NCBI GenBank assembly: GCA_001871015.1 | Contig: MNUO01000071.1 | Location: forward strand, 7,715-24,243 | DNA from: Candidatus Desantisbacteria bacterium CG1_02_38_46 | Lineage (GTDB): Bacteria > Desantisbacteria > UBA1551 > UBA1559 | Length of the DNA stretch: 16,529 nt | Reading direction: 5' to 3' | Shown: one piece after another, positions 6,811 to 13,749 of the stretch | Numbering within the stretch: position 1 is the stretch's first letter | How the letters are laid out: each line of letters starts with the position of its first letter | Program-made: the position numbers and the translations under genes | The notes under the pieces: generated by a model | What the model was told of the DNA's origin: nothing | The model's input: the letters and a program-made list of their open reading frames with translations, nothing else | Databases searched by the model: none

Positions 6811-7896
6811 ATGTTGTTAGTCAGGAAAAAAACAGGTACTAAAACAAGTGCTTTTGGTTCCCCGGGAAGGATTAATCATGATTCTTCCTCCTTTTATAGC
6901 AGTAGATTATACGAGGGGTTGTCTAAAGAGGAGATTGTTAAATATGTTGAAAATCCTATTCCACACGAATTTCTGAACAGGATTTTTTGTAAATCAAGTG
7001 AAAAAATGGAAGAGTTGCCAGACAATAGCGTTCATTTAATGGTTACCTCGCCTCCTTACAATGTAGGAAAAGAGTATGACGAAAATTTAACTTTAAAAGA
7101 ATACAGAGAATTTTTGAAAAAAGTGTGGAAAGAGGTTAAAAGAGTTCTTGTTCCTGGTGGAAGAATTTGCATTAATGTTGCAAATCTTGGAAGAAAGCCC
7201 TATATTCCTCTTGACGCTCTTATTATTGAAGATATGCTTGATTTTGGATTTTTAATGAGGGGTGAGGTTATATGGAATAAAGCCTCAAGTGGCAGCCCAT
7301 CAACTGCCTGGGGGAGTTGGCTTTCTGCTAAAAATCCAACATTGAGAGATATTCACGAATATATTTTGATATTTTCAAAAGGAATGTATTCAAGGGAAAA
7401 TACTGGAAGGAAAAGCACAATTTCCAAAGAAGAATTTCTTGAGTTTACTAAAAGTATATGGACGTTTTCTGCAGAACCAGCAACAAAAGTTGGACATCCA
7501 GCTCCATTTCCTGCTGAACTACCTTATAGATTGATTCAACTTTATACTTTTGAGGGTGATGTTGTTCTCGACCCTTTTATGGGAAGTGGACAGACTGCAA
7601 TTTCAGCAGTAAAGACGAATCGCGATTATATAGGATACGATATAAACAAAGAATATGTAAAATTAGCAGAAAAGAGAATAAGGGAATTTTCTTTAACCCT
7701 TAGTGCTCCTAAGTTGTTTGATTATAAGTTAGACAAGAACGGCAAAAGCAGTAAAATCATTTATACCTCAAAGCAATTGACATTAACTGACAGTCTTGCA
7801 GGATATAAAAAAGAAAAGAAGAGAAAGGTTTGCAGAAAGAAGAAAAAAGCAAGAGCCAAAAAAATTGATGGAGCAGATCAGCGAAAAGATAAATGA
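6811..7896 (+). CDS. Beta-class DNA methyltransferase (N4-cytosine or N6-adenine), probable C-terminal frameshift
   Basis: This is the presumed partner of the upstream endonuclease and would methylate the same site. Motif IV is TSPPYNVG (79-86), and the AdoMet-binding motif DPFMGSGQT comes later (254-262); this order marks the beta class. TSPPY is frequent in N4-cytosine enzymes. The ATG at 6811 is preferred over an in-frame TTG at 6787 because AGAGGA precedes it at good spacing. All catalytic motifs are intact. After SLAGYKK the reading turns into an odd Lys-rich, Cys-containing tail, whereas the next frame gives a normal-looking tail ending at 7957. A one-base insertion in the A-rich run around 7807-7820 would explain this. 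Without it the protein would be about 381 residues. Confidence 0.88.
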   Translation: MLLVRKKTGTKTSAFGSPGRINHDSSSFYSSRLYEGLSKEEIVKYVENPIPHEFLNRIFCKSSEKMEELPDNSVHLMVTSPPYNVGKEYDENLTLKEYREFLKKVWKEVKRVLVPGGRICINVANLGRKPYIPLDALIIEDMLDFGFLMRGEVIWNKASSGSPSTAWGSWLSAKNPTLRDIHEYILIFSKGMYSRENTGRKSTISKEEFLEFTKSIWTFSAEPATKVGHPAPFPAELPYRLIQLYTFEGDVVLDPFMGSGQTAISAVKTNRDYIGYDINKEYVKLAEKRIREFSLTLSAPKLFDYKLDKNGKSSKIIYTSKQLTLTDSLAGYKKEKKRKVCRKKKKARAKKIDGADQRKDK

Positions 7897-7957
7897 TGTA
7901 AGGCAGATTGATTCTGTTGAAGCAATTCAGATACCAACGAGAATGAAAAGAAGTTGA
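7802..7957 (+). pseudogene. Displaced C-terminal tail of the methyltransferase (other frame)
   Basis: The frame starting at 7802 reads RRERFAERRKKQEPKKLMEQ, continues ISEKINDVRQIDSVEAIQIP, and ends TRMKRS before the TGA at 7955-7957. It has the composition of a charged helix and a normal protein end, unlike the tail read in the upstream frame. It has no start codon until ATG 7868, and stop codons lie just upstream (7778, 7784). It is best explained as the original end of the methyltransferase, separated by an indel or a sequencing error. A 29-residue independent peptide from 7868 is less likely. Confidence 0.55.
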
Positions 7958-7985
7958 GGACATATTAGTTTTTCAAAAGTGATTT

Positions 7986-8171
7986 ATGAAGAAACAAAAA
8001 CAAAAGACAAAATTGCAAATTATTAAAAAGCTACACGATGATGGATTTATAGATGGAATGGTTTTGTGGAATCTTCTGGGTTCAAGATTTAAATTTAAAA
8101 AGCAAGAAATAGAAGAGATAGATAAAACATTTAGAGAATATTATCATAAGCCAAACACGGAGGAAAATTAA
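7986..8171 (+). CDS. Small hypothetical protein, 61 residues
   Basis: The protein has a Lys/Gln-rich start (KKQKQKTKLQ), a hydrophobic middle (GFIDGMVLWNLLGSRF) and a charged helical end (KKQEIEEIDKTFREYYHK). It has no membrane segment, cysteine motif or recognisable family. Its TAA overlaps the next ATG (TAATG, 8169-8173), and its last codons contain the GGAGG ribosome-binding site of the epimerase gene. It follows the methyltransferase after a short gap and may belong to the restriction-modification cassette, perhaps as a small accessory protein, but nothing in the sequence proves that. Confidence 0.5.
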   Translation: MKKQKQKTKLQIIKKLHDDGFIDGMVLWNLLGSRFKFKKQEIEEIDKTFREYYHKPNTEEN

Positions 8172-9109
8172 TGAGAGTACTTGTGACAGGTGGGGCGGGG
8201 TTTATTGGAAGTCATATTGTTGAGGAACTTGTCAGGCGCGGAGACGAAGTCAGAGTGCTGGATAACTTTGCAACTGGCAAAAGAGAAAATATTGCTGCAG
8301 TCCTTGATAAAATAGAATTGATTGAAGGGGACTTGCGGAATATGGAAGCAGTCAATAAAGCAGTGTATGGAGTGGAATATGTACTCCATCAGGGGGCGAT
8401 TCCTTCTGTTCCACGCTCTATCGCAGACCCGATTACTACAAATGAAGTGAATGCAGTGGGGACATTAAATGTTCTGGTCGCTGCACGGGATGCAAGTGTA
8501 AAACGGGTAGTTTATGCTTCTTCTTCGTCGGTTTATGGTGAAGCCAAAACCAGGATAAAAAAAGAGAATATGGCTCCCAATCCACTTTCGCCTTACGCAC
8601 TTTCTAAGTTGACGGGTGAATATTATTCAAGAATTTTCTATTCAATCTATGGTCTTGAAACAATTATTTTGAGGTATTTTAATGTTTTTGGTCCCAGGCA
8701 GGACCCTCTTTCACAGTACTCTGCTGCAATTCCAAAATTTATTACTCTTATGATTCAGGGTAAACAACCTACGATATTTGGAGATGGAAGGCAAACAAGA
8801 GATTTTACTTATGTCCAGAATGTTGTGCAGGCAAATCTTTCTAGTTTAGTCGCACCTGGTGCAGCAGGACAGGTATGCAACATAGCCTGCGGTAGAAAGA
8901 TAGAACTGAATAGAGTTATAGAATTGCTGAATAAAACTCTTGAAGTAAAAATATTGCCGGTTTATACTTCTCCACGGTCTGGAGATATTAAGTATTCTCT
9001 GGCAGATATTTCGAATGCAAAAAAGTTTTTGGGATATAACCCGAAGATTAGTTTTGAAGAGGGACTGAAAAAGACAGTGGAGTATTTTAGACGATTGGAT
9101 GTCGAGTAA
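8171..9109 (+). CDS. NAD-dependent UDP-sugar 4-epimerase (WbpP/TviC-like extended SDR)
   Basis: Extended SDR of 312 residues, likely to interconvert UDP-GlcNAc and UDP-GalNAc or the corresponding uronates. The Rossmann motif is TGGAGFIG (6-13), and LDNFATG (30-36) is the cofactor-ribose segment. HQGAIPSVPRSIADP (73-87) is characteristic of the WbpP/TviC type. The catalytic serine region is ASSSSVYG (116-123), and YALSK gives Y142 and K146. GGAGG precedes the ATG. The last two residues (Val-Glu) and the TAA come from the first copy of the following repeat. With the WbpA-type dehydrogenase further on, the set resembles the TviB/TviC pair that makes UDP-GalNAcA. UDP-glucose 4-epimerase activity is the main alternative. 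Confidence 0.87.
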   Translation: MRVLVTGGAGFIGSHIVEELVRRGDEVRVLDNFATGKRENIAAVLDKIELIEGDLRNMEAVNKAVYGVEYVLHQGAIPSVPRSIADPITTNEVNAVGTLNVLVAARDASVKRVVYASSSSVYGEAKTRIKKENMAPNPLSPYALSKLTGEYYSRIFYSIYGLETIILRYFNVFGPRQDPLSQYSAAIPKFITLMIQGKQPTIFGDGRQTRDFTYVQNVVQANLSSLVAPGAAGQVCNIACGRKIELNRVIELLNKTLEVKILPVYTSPRSGDIKYSLADISNAKKFLGYNPKISFEEGLKKTVEYFRRLDVE

Positions 9110-9175
9110 ACTCGACCACTACAATTGTCGAGTAAACTCGACCACTACAATTGTCGAGTAAACTCGACCACTACA
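9101..9175 (-). repeat. Three-copy GTCGAG hairpin array, 26-bp period (REP-like)
   Basis: Copies start at 9101, 9127 and 9153. Each has 7-bp arms GTCGAGT/ACTCGAC with an AA loop, followed by CACTAC. Read on the minus strand this is GTAGTG, a 7-bp stem and a TT loop, the same architecture as the array after nth but with a different stem. The first copy overlaps the end of the epimerase gene and supplies its TAA stop (9107-9109). Confidence 0.88.
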
Positions 9176-9185
9176 TAAAAATTAA

Positions 9186-10352
9186 ATGAAAATAAAAGTA
9201 GTAAGGATTATTGCACGACTTAATATAGGAGGTCCTGCAATTCATACAATTCTACTTACGCAGGGTTTGAACCCTCAAAGATATTCTTCTGTTCTTGTTA
9301 AAGGCAGCGAAGATATATCAGAAGGCAATATGCTTGGTTTAGCAGCAGAGAAAGGTATTCATCCTATTTTGATACCGACGATGCAAAGAGAGATTAATTT
9401 AAAAAAAGACTGGGATGCTTTCTGGAAAATTTTCTGGTTGATTAAAAAAGAAAAACCTCATATTGTTCACACCCATACTGCAAAAGCCGGGGCACTTGGA
9501 AGGTTTGCAGCAAAATTAGCTGGCGTGCCAATTATTATTCACACATTTCATGGCCATACTTTCTATGAATATTTTTCAAATAAAGAAGCAGCAAGATTCA
9601 TCAGGATTGAAAGGTTTCTTGGTTTGTTTACAAATAGAATTATTACTGTAAGCAGGCGCGGGATGGAAGACCTTCTTCATTATCGTATAGCTAGCCCGGA
9701 AAAAATACTTCATATCCCGTTAGGGTTAGAACTTGAGAAATTTCTGGATTGCGAGAAATATCGGGGTGAGTTTCGCCAGGAACTTGGTTTTAGTGCAGAT
9801 GATTTCCTTATTGGTATTGTTGCAAGACTTGTGCCCGTAAAAGGGCATACTTATTTCTTGGAGGCAGCCAGGAAAGTTCTGGAAAAAAATTCTAGAGCAA
9901 AATTTCTGATTATCGGAGACGGAGAATTAAAAAAAGAACTGGAAAATTATACAGAGAAACTCGGAATTGCCGACAGGGTATTTTGGACGGGCTTTCGCAG
10001 CGATTTACCCAGGATTTATGCTGATTTAGATTTAGTTGTACTTTCTTCATTGAATGAGGGATTGCCTGTTGCAATAATAGAAGCAATGTCTGCGGCAAAA
10101 CCTGTGGTTGCTACTGATGTAGGAGGAGTGAGAGAATTGGTGGTGGATGGGGAAACAGGTGTAATTGTATTGCCAAAGAATTCCGATGCTTTAGCCAAAG
10201 GAATTATTGACATTTTATCAAATTCTGATAAAATAAAAGATATGGGTAGGAGAGCAAGGGAATTGGCTTATCCAAAATACAGTGTAAAAAGGTTGATTAA
10301 AGATATAGAAAATCTCTACGAAGAACTGATTAAAGAAAAGCGAATCAAATAA
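9186..10352 (+). CDS. Glycosyltransferase family 4
   Basis: Retaining GT-B glycosyltransferase of 388 residues, expected to add a sugar to a lipid-linked intermediate on the cytoplasmic side. The N-terminal domain shows RIIARLNIGGPAIHT (8-22) and HTHTAKAGALGRFAAK (about 95-110). The C-terminal donor-binding domain shows GIVARLVPVKGH, FLIIGDGEL and the E-x7-E motif EGLPVAIIE (E291, E299), then KPVVATDVGGVRE. No signal peptide or membrane segment is evident. The ATG follows the repeat array closely, and no good ribosome-binding site is visible. The sugar specificity cannot be read from sequence; the neighbouring genes suggest a HexNAc-derived donor. Confidence 0.92.
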   Translation: MKIKVVRIIARLNIGGPAIHTILLTQGLNPQRYSSVLVKGSEDISEGNMLGLAAEKGIHPILIPTMQREINLKKDWDAFWKIFWLIKKEKPHIVHTHTAKAGALGRFAAKLAGVPIIIHTFHGHTFYEYFSNKEAARFIRIERFLGLFTNRIITVSRRGMEDLLHYRIASPEKILHIPLGLELEKFLDCEKYRGEFRQELGFSADDFLIGIVARLVPVKGHTYFLEAARKVLEKNSRAKFLIIGDGELKKELENYTEKLGIADRVFWTGFRSDLPRIYADLDLVVLSSLNEGLPVAIIEAMSAAKPVVATDVGGVRELVVDGETGVIVLPKNSDALAKGIIDILSNSDKIKDMGRRARELAYPKYSVKRLIKDIENLYEELIKEKRIK

Positions 10353-10400
10353 GACAGAGATTGCTTCCCCGCCAAAAAGACTGGCGGGTCGCAATGACAT
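10353..10400. repeat. Single palindromic element with ATTGC/GCAAT ends
   Basis: ATTGC at 10360-10364 and GCAAT at 10391-10395 bracket a 7-bp stem, CCCGCCA/TGGCGGG (10368-10374 and 10382-10388), with a 7-nt loop. It starts right after the glycosyltransferase stop. I recall similar elements, with an AGATTGCTTC start and a GCAATGACA end, as dispersed repeats in many bacterial genomes (memory, not a search). Its high GC differs from the flanks. It carries an in-frame TTG and an ATG that could mislead start prediction of the next gene. Confidence 0.65.
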
Positions 10401-10405
10401 TAGAG

Positions 10406-11389
10406 ATGAAAATATTAGTTACAGGTGGAGCAGGATTTATCGGGTCTCACCTCGCCGAGTCGTTACTGAAAGACAGGCACATGGTTACTATAATTGATGA
10501 CCTTTCAACCGGTAGAATGGAAAATATTTCCGGTTTTGCCCACAATAAAAATTTATCGGTTTACATTGATACTATCCTTAATGAAAATTTAATGCGTAAA
10601 CTTATTTCTAAGTCCGATTTCATTTATCACCTCGCTGCTGCTGTTGGAGTGAAGTATGTTATTGAAAATCCACTGCGTTCAATTCAAGCAAATGTCCGTG
10701 GCGCTGAGATAGTGCTTGAACTTGCGGATGAGCTGTCAAAGAGAAATCACAAGAAAAAAGTTTTACTTGCTTCAACTTCTGAGGTTTATGGAAAAAATAA
10801 AAGAATACCATTTAAAGAAGATGATGACAGGGTAATGGGTCCAACCACTATTAGCCGCTGGAGTTATTCCTGCGCCAAAGCGCTGGATGAATTTTTTGCA
10901 CTCGCTTATTATAAAGAAAAGGGATTACCCGTTATTATAGTTCGTCTATTCAATACCTGTGGTCCCCGCCAGGTTGGAGATTATGGTATGGTTATTCCGC
11001 GATTCATTGACCAGGCAATTTCCAATAAGCCAGTAACGGTTTATAGTGATGGAAAGCAGACAAGGTCATTTTTATATGTAGGAGATGCCATTGGGGCTAT
11101 GAAATTGCTTTCAAGTCACCCGAAAGCAATTGGTGAAATATTTAATATAGGCAGTCCTGAAAGAGTTACAATTAAGGAACTTGCAAAGAGGATAATTAAT
11201 TTGGTGAAAAGCAAATCAAAAATTCAACATATTCCCTACGAAGAAGTATACAGAAATCACTTTGAGGACATGAGACATCGATTACCGGATACAAACAAGA
11301 TCAAAAACTTAACTGGTTTTAAACCCAATTATAATCTGGACGATATTCTTAAGGAAATGATTTCTGAGAGGAGAACGAAATGTCATTAA
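10406..11389 (+). CDS. NAD-dependent SDR, UDP-uronate decarboxylase-like
   Basis: Extended SDR of 327 residues. TGGAGFIG (6-13) binds NAD. STSEVYG (123-129) with E126 is the form seen in decarboxylases and dehydratases (UXS, ArnA) rather than epimerases. RWSYSCAK (151-158; Y154, K158) resembles the ArnA decarboxylase RWIYSVSK, and FEDMRHRLPDT near the end could hold the arginine used by that group. The reaction would be oxidation at C4 and loss of the C6 carboxylate from a UDP-uronate. The start chosen is ATG 10406; upstream TTG and ATG codons lie in the repeat element and would add residues unlike any SDR start. The 3' end overlaps the dehydrogenase gene by 10 nt, so the two are probably co-translated. 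An epimerase role remains possible. Confidence 0.8.
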   Translation: MKILVTGGAGFIGSHLAESLLKDRHMVTIIDDLSTGRMENISGFAHNKNLSVYIDTILNENLMRKLISKSDFIYHLAAAVGVKYVIENPLRSIQANVRGAEIVLELADELSKRNHKKKVLLASTSEVYGKNKRIPFKEDDDRVMGPTTISRWSYSCAKALDEFFALAYYKEKGLPVIIVRLFNTCGPRQVGDYGMVIPRFIDQAISNKPVTVYSDGKQTRSFLYVGDAIGAMKLLSSHPKAIGEIFNIGSPERVTIKELAKRIINLVKSKSKIQHIPYEEVYRNHFEDMRHRLPDTNKIKNLTGFKPNYNLDDILKEMISERRTKCH

Positions 11390-12702
11390 AAGAAAAAATT
11401 TTAAAAAAGAAAGCAAGGGTTGGTATAATCGGTCTGGGATATGTGGGTTTACCTGAGGCGGTAGCTCTGGCTAAGGTTGGCTTTCAGGTGACCGGTATAG
11501 AATTAAACAAAAATAAAGTTGAAAAAGTGAACCGTGGCCATTCTTATATAGCAGATATCAGGGAAGGTGAACTCAGGGATGTTGTCAGGAAGGGGAAATT
11601 ACGAGCAACCACAAATCCATCAGCGATAAGAAATTTAGATGTTATTTGTATATGCGTTCCAACTCCATTTAATATTTATAAAGAACCTGACCTTTCATAT
11701 GTTCGAGATGCTACACAACAAATAGCAAAAAACTTCAGGCCTCAGCCGAGTAGGTTCTGCGAACAATTGATTATTTTAGAAAGTACTATTTATCCCGGGG
11801 CAACCCGGGAGGTTGTGCTGCCGGTTTTATCCACAGGACCTACTCGGAAAAAAGAAGGCAGGAAAGTTGGCAGGGATTTTTATTTAGTATTTTCCCCTGA
11901 GAGAATTGACCCGGGGAACAAGAAGTATTACATTACCAATACACCAAAAGTAGTCGGAGGAATAACCAGAAAATGTACAGAATTAGGCACATTATTTTAT
12001 AACCAGTTTATATCAAAGGTAATCCCGGTTTCAAGCCCGGAAGTTGCGGAAATGTCAAAATTGCTGGAGAATATCTTCCGGAATGTCAATATTGCACTTG
12101 TAAATGAATTAATGCTTCTTTGTGACCGGATGAAAATAAACATATGGGAAGTAATTGAAGCGGCGAAGACCAAACCTTTCGGGTTTATGTCATTTAAGCC
12201 CGGACCCGGAGTGGGCGGACATTGCATTCCAGTAGACCCGGTTTATCTTTCCTGGAAAGCAAAAGAATACGATTTCCATACCCGTTTTATTGAACTGGCA
12301 GCAGAGATTAATTCCAATATGCCCTATTATGTAGTTTCAAAAATCCTGAAGTTATTACAACATAAGGCTAAGTCAGTAAGTAAAAGCAAGATAGTAATAT
12401 TAGGGGCTGCATTTAAAAAAGATATATCAGATGTCCGAAACTCTCCAGCCCTGAAAGTGATTGAACTTCTGAAAGAGGAAGATGCAAAAGTTCTTTATAA
12501 TGACCCTTATGTACCAATGCTAAAAATTGGCAAAAATTTTCTAAAATCGGCAAAGCTCACTCCTGTATTACTCAGGTCTGCTGATTGTGTGGTAATACTT
12601 ACTGACCATTCAAATTATGATTATGAGTGGATTGTGAAAAATTCGCACTTAATTTTAGATACGAGAAATATAATTAAAAAAAGGAAAGTACTGAGACTTT
12701 GA
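11380..12702 (+). CDS. UDP-N-acetylhexosamine 6-dehydrogenase (WbpA/TviB type)
   Basis: NAD-dependent four-electron oxidation of a UDP-HexNAc to the uronate. The 440 residues show the Rossmann motif GLGYVGLP (18-25), CVPTPFN, FSPERIDPG, KLLENIFRNVNIALVNE, and the catalytic segment GPGVGGHCIPVDP with C282. GHCIPVDP and the following FHTRFIELAAEIN are features of the WbpA/WbpO/TviB group; UDP-glucose dehydrogenases typically read GGSCFPKD. The C-terminal domain (GAAFKKDISDVRNSPALKVI) is complete. AGAGGAGAA precedes the ATG, which lies inside the 3' end of the decarboxylase-like gene. The stop overlaps the next ATG (TGATG). UDP-GlcNAc is the best-guess substrate; UDP-ManNAc or UDP-GalNAc cannot be excluded. 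Confidence 0.9.
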   Translation: MSLKEKILKKKARVGIIGLGYVGLPEAVALAKVGFQVTGIELNKNKVEKVNRGHSYIADIREGELRDVVRKGKLRATTNPSAIRNLDVICICVPTPFNIYKEPDLSYVRDATQQIAKNFRPQPSRFCEQLIILESTIYPGATREVVLPVLSTGPTRKKEGRKVGRDFYLVFSPERIDPGNKKYYITNTPKVVGGITRKCTELGTLFYNQFISKVIPVSSPEVAEMSKLLENIFRNVNIALVNELMLLCDRMKINIWEVIEAAKTKPFGFMSFKPGPGVGGHCIPVDPVYLSWKAKEYDFHTRFIELAAEINSNMPYYVVSKILKLLQHKAKSVSKSKIVILGAAFKKDISDVRNSPALKVIELLKEEDAKVLYNDPYVPMLKIGKNFLKSAKLTPVLLRSADCVVILTDHSNYDYEWIVKNSHLILDTRNIIKKRKVLRL

Positions 12703-13748
12703 TGAAATATCTGTTAATTCTGTCGGGTTCGTTTATTTTGTCTTATAGCCTTACTCCATTAATGGGCTGGATTGCATTGAAGTTTAATATACTTGACCAG
12801 CCCAATCATCGTAAAATTCACACTGAGCCAAAACCGAGGACAGGCGGAATTGCAATCTATCTTTCATTTCTTATTATTTTCGCTCTTGCTCATAGATTCA
12901 ACCTGTTTACACGGGGTTTTGAGAATGAGTTTACAGGTTTGCTTCTGGGAAGTTCTATTGTATTTCTTACAGGGATGATTGATGATATCAGAGGATTGAA
13001 TGCATGGATAAAGTTGGGCGCGCAGATTTTTGCGGGCTTAATCCTCGTTATCTATGGAATTAGAATAAGTCTATTTATCCCGAATGTCTATGTCAGTTCA
13101 ATAATAACTATTCTCTGGGTCGTGGGTATTACTAATTCTTTTAATCTGTTAGATAATATGGATGGTTTATCAGCAGGTGTAGGAGGTATTTCTTCTCTTA
13201 TGTTCTTTCTTGTGTATGGACGTCAGGGACTTTCTGACCTCAATCTCTTGATGATGATACTCGTCGGCAGTCTTATTGGTTTTCTGAAGTATAACTTTAA
13301 TCCTGCCAGGATATTTATGGGAGATGCCGGTAGTTTATTTATTGGTTTCATCATCGGGGGTACTGCTGCAATGGGAGGTTATTTAAAAGGAAGTTTACTT
13401 ACACGTTTACCAGTAATTACACCTCTTCTGATACTTGGTGTTCCGATTTTTGATACTCTTTCAGTTATTTATATCAGGATTAAACAACACAGGTCCATAT
13501 TTTCTGCTGATAAAAGCCATTTTTCCCATCGCCTTGTTACACTTGGAATGACTCAGAAACAGGCAGTATTATTTATATATCTTGTTTCTTTCTGTGTGGG
13601 AATAAACTCTATTCTTTTACCAAGGATTACAAGAGGAGATGCACTGGTCATCCTTATCCAGGCACTTGCAATTTTTGCAATAATAGTTCTCTTGATGATT
13701 GCCAAAGGGGATGAGTTAAAAAGGAAAATCAGGAAGAAGGAGATTTAG
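12702..13748 (+). CDS. Undecaprenyl-phosphate sugar-1-phosphate transferase (WecA/TagO-like)
   Basis: Polytopic membrane enzyme of 348 residues in the MraY/WecA superfamily. It would start glycan assembly by moving a sugar-1-phosphate, usually GlcNAc-1-P, from the UDP-sugar to undecaprenyl phosphate. Many hydrophobic segments span the protein. Conserved cytoplasmic motifs are PNHRKIHTEPKPRTGG (34-49), GMIDDIRGL (D94, D95), NSFNLLDNMDGLSAG (145-159), FMGDAGSLFIGF (205-216) and DKSHFSHRL (270-278; H273, H276), the last being the WecA-type histidine motif. The start is the ATG overlapping the dehydrogenase stop. The tail is basic (KRKIRKKE). MraY is unlikely because no cell-wall genes are nearby and the motifs are WecA-like. 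Confidence 0.93.
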   Translation: MKYLLILSGSFILSYSLTPLMGWIALKFNILDQPNHRKIHTEPKPRTGGIAIYLSFLIIFALAHRFNLFTRGFENEFTGLLLGSSIVFLTGMIDDIRGLNAWIKLGAQIFAGLILVIYGIRISLFIPNVYVSSIITILWVVGITNSFNLLDNMDGLSAGVGGISSLMFFLVYGRQGLSDLNLLMMILVGSLIGFLKYNFNPARIFMGDAGSLFIGFIIGGTAAMGGYLKGSLLTRLPVITPLLILGVPIFDTLSVIYIRIKQHRSIFSADKSHFSHRLVTLGMTQKQAVLFIYLVSFCVGINSILLPRITRGDALVILIQALAIFAIIVLLMIAKGDELKRKIRKKEI

Positions 13749-13749
13749 G

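Noticed and set aside
11380-12702. UDP-glucose 6-dehydrogenase as the call
   Set aside because: The catalytic segment reads GGHCIPVDP rather than GGSCFPKD, and the flanking sequence fits the WbpA/TviB group.
12793-12978. Plus-strand 61-codon frame inside the WecA-like gene
   Set aside because: It is an out-of-frame shadow of a conserved membrane protein gene.
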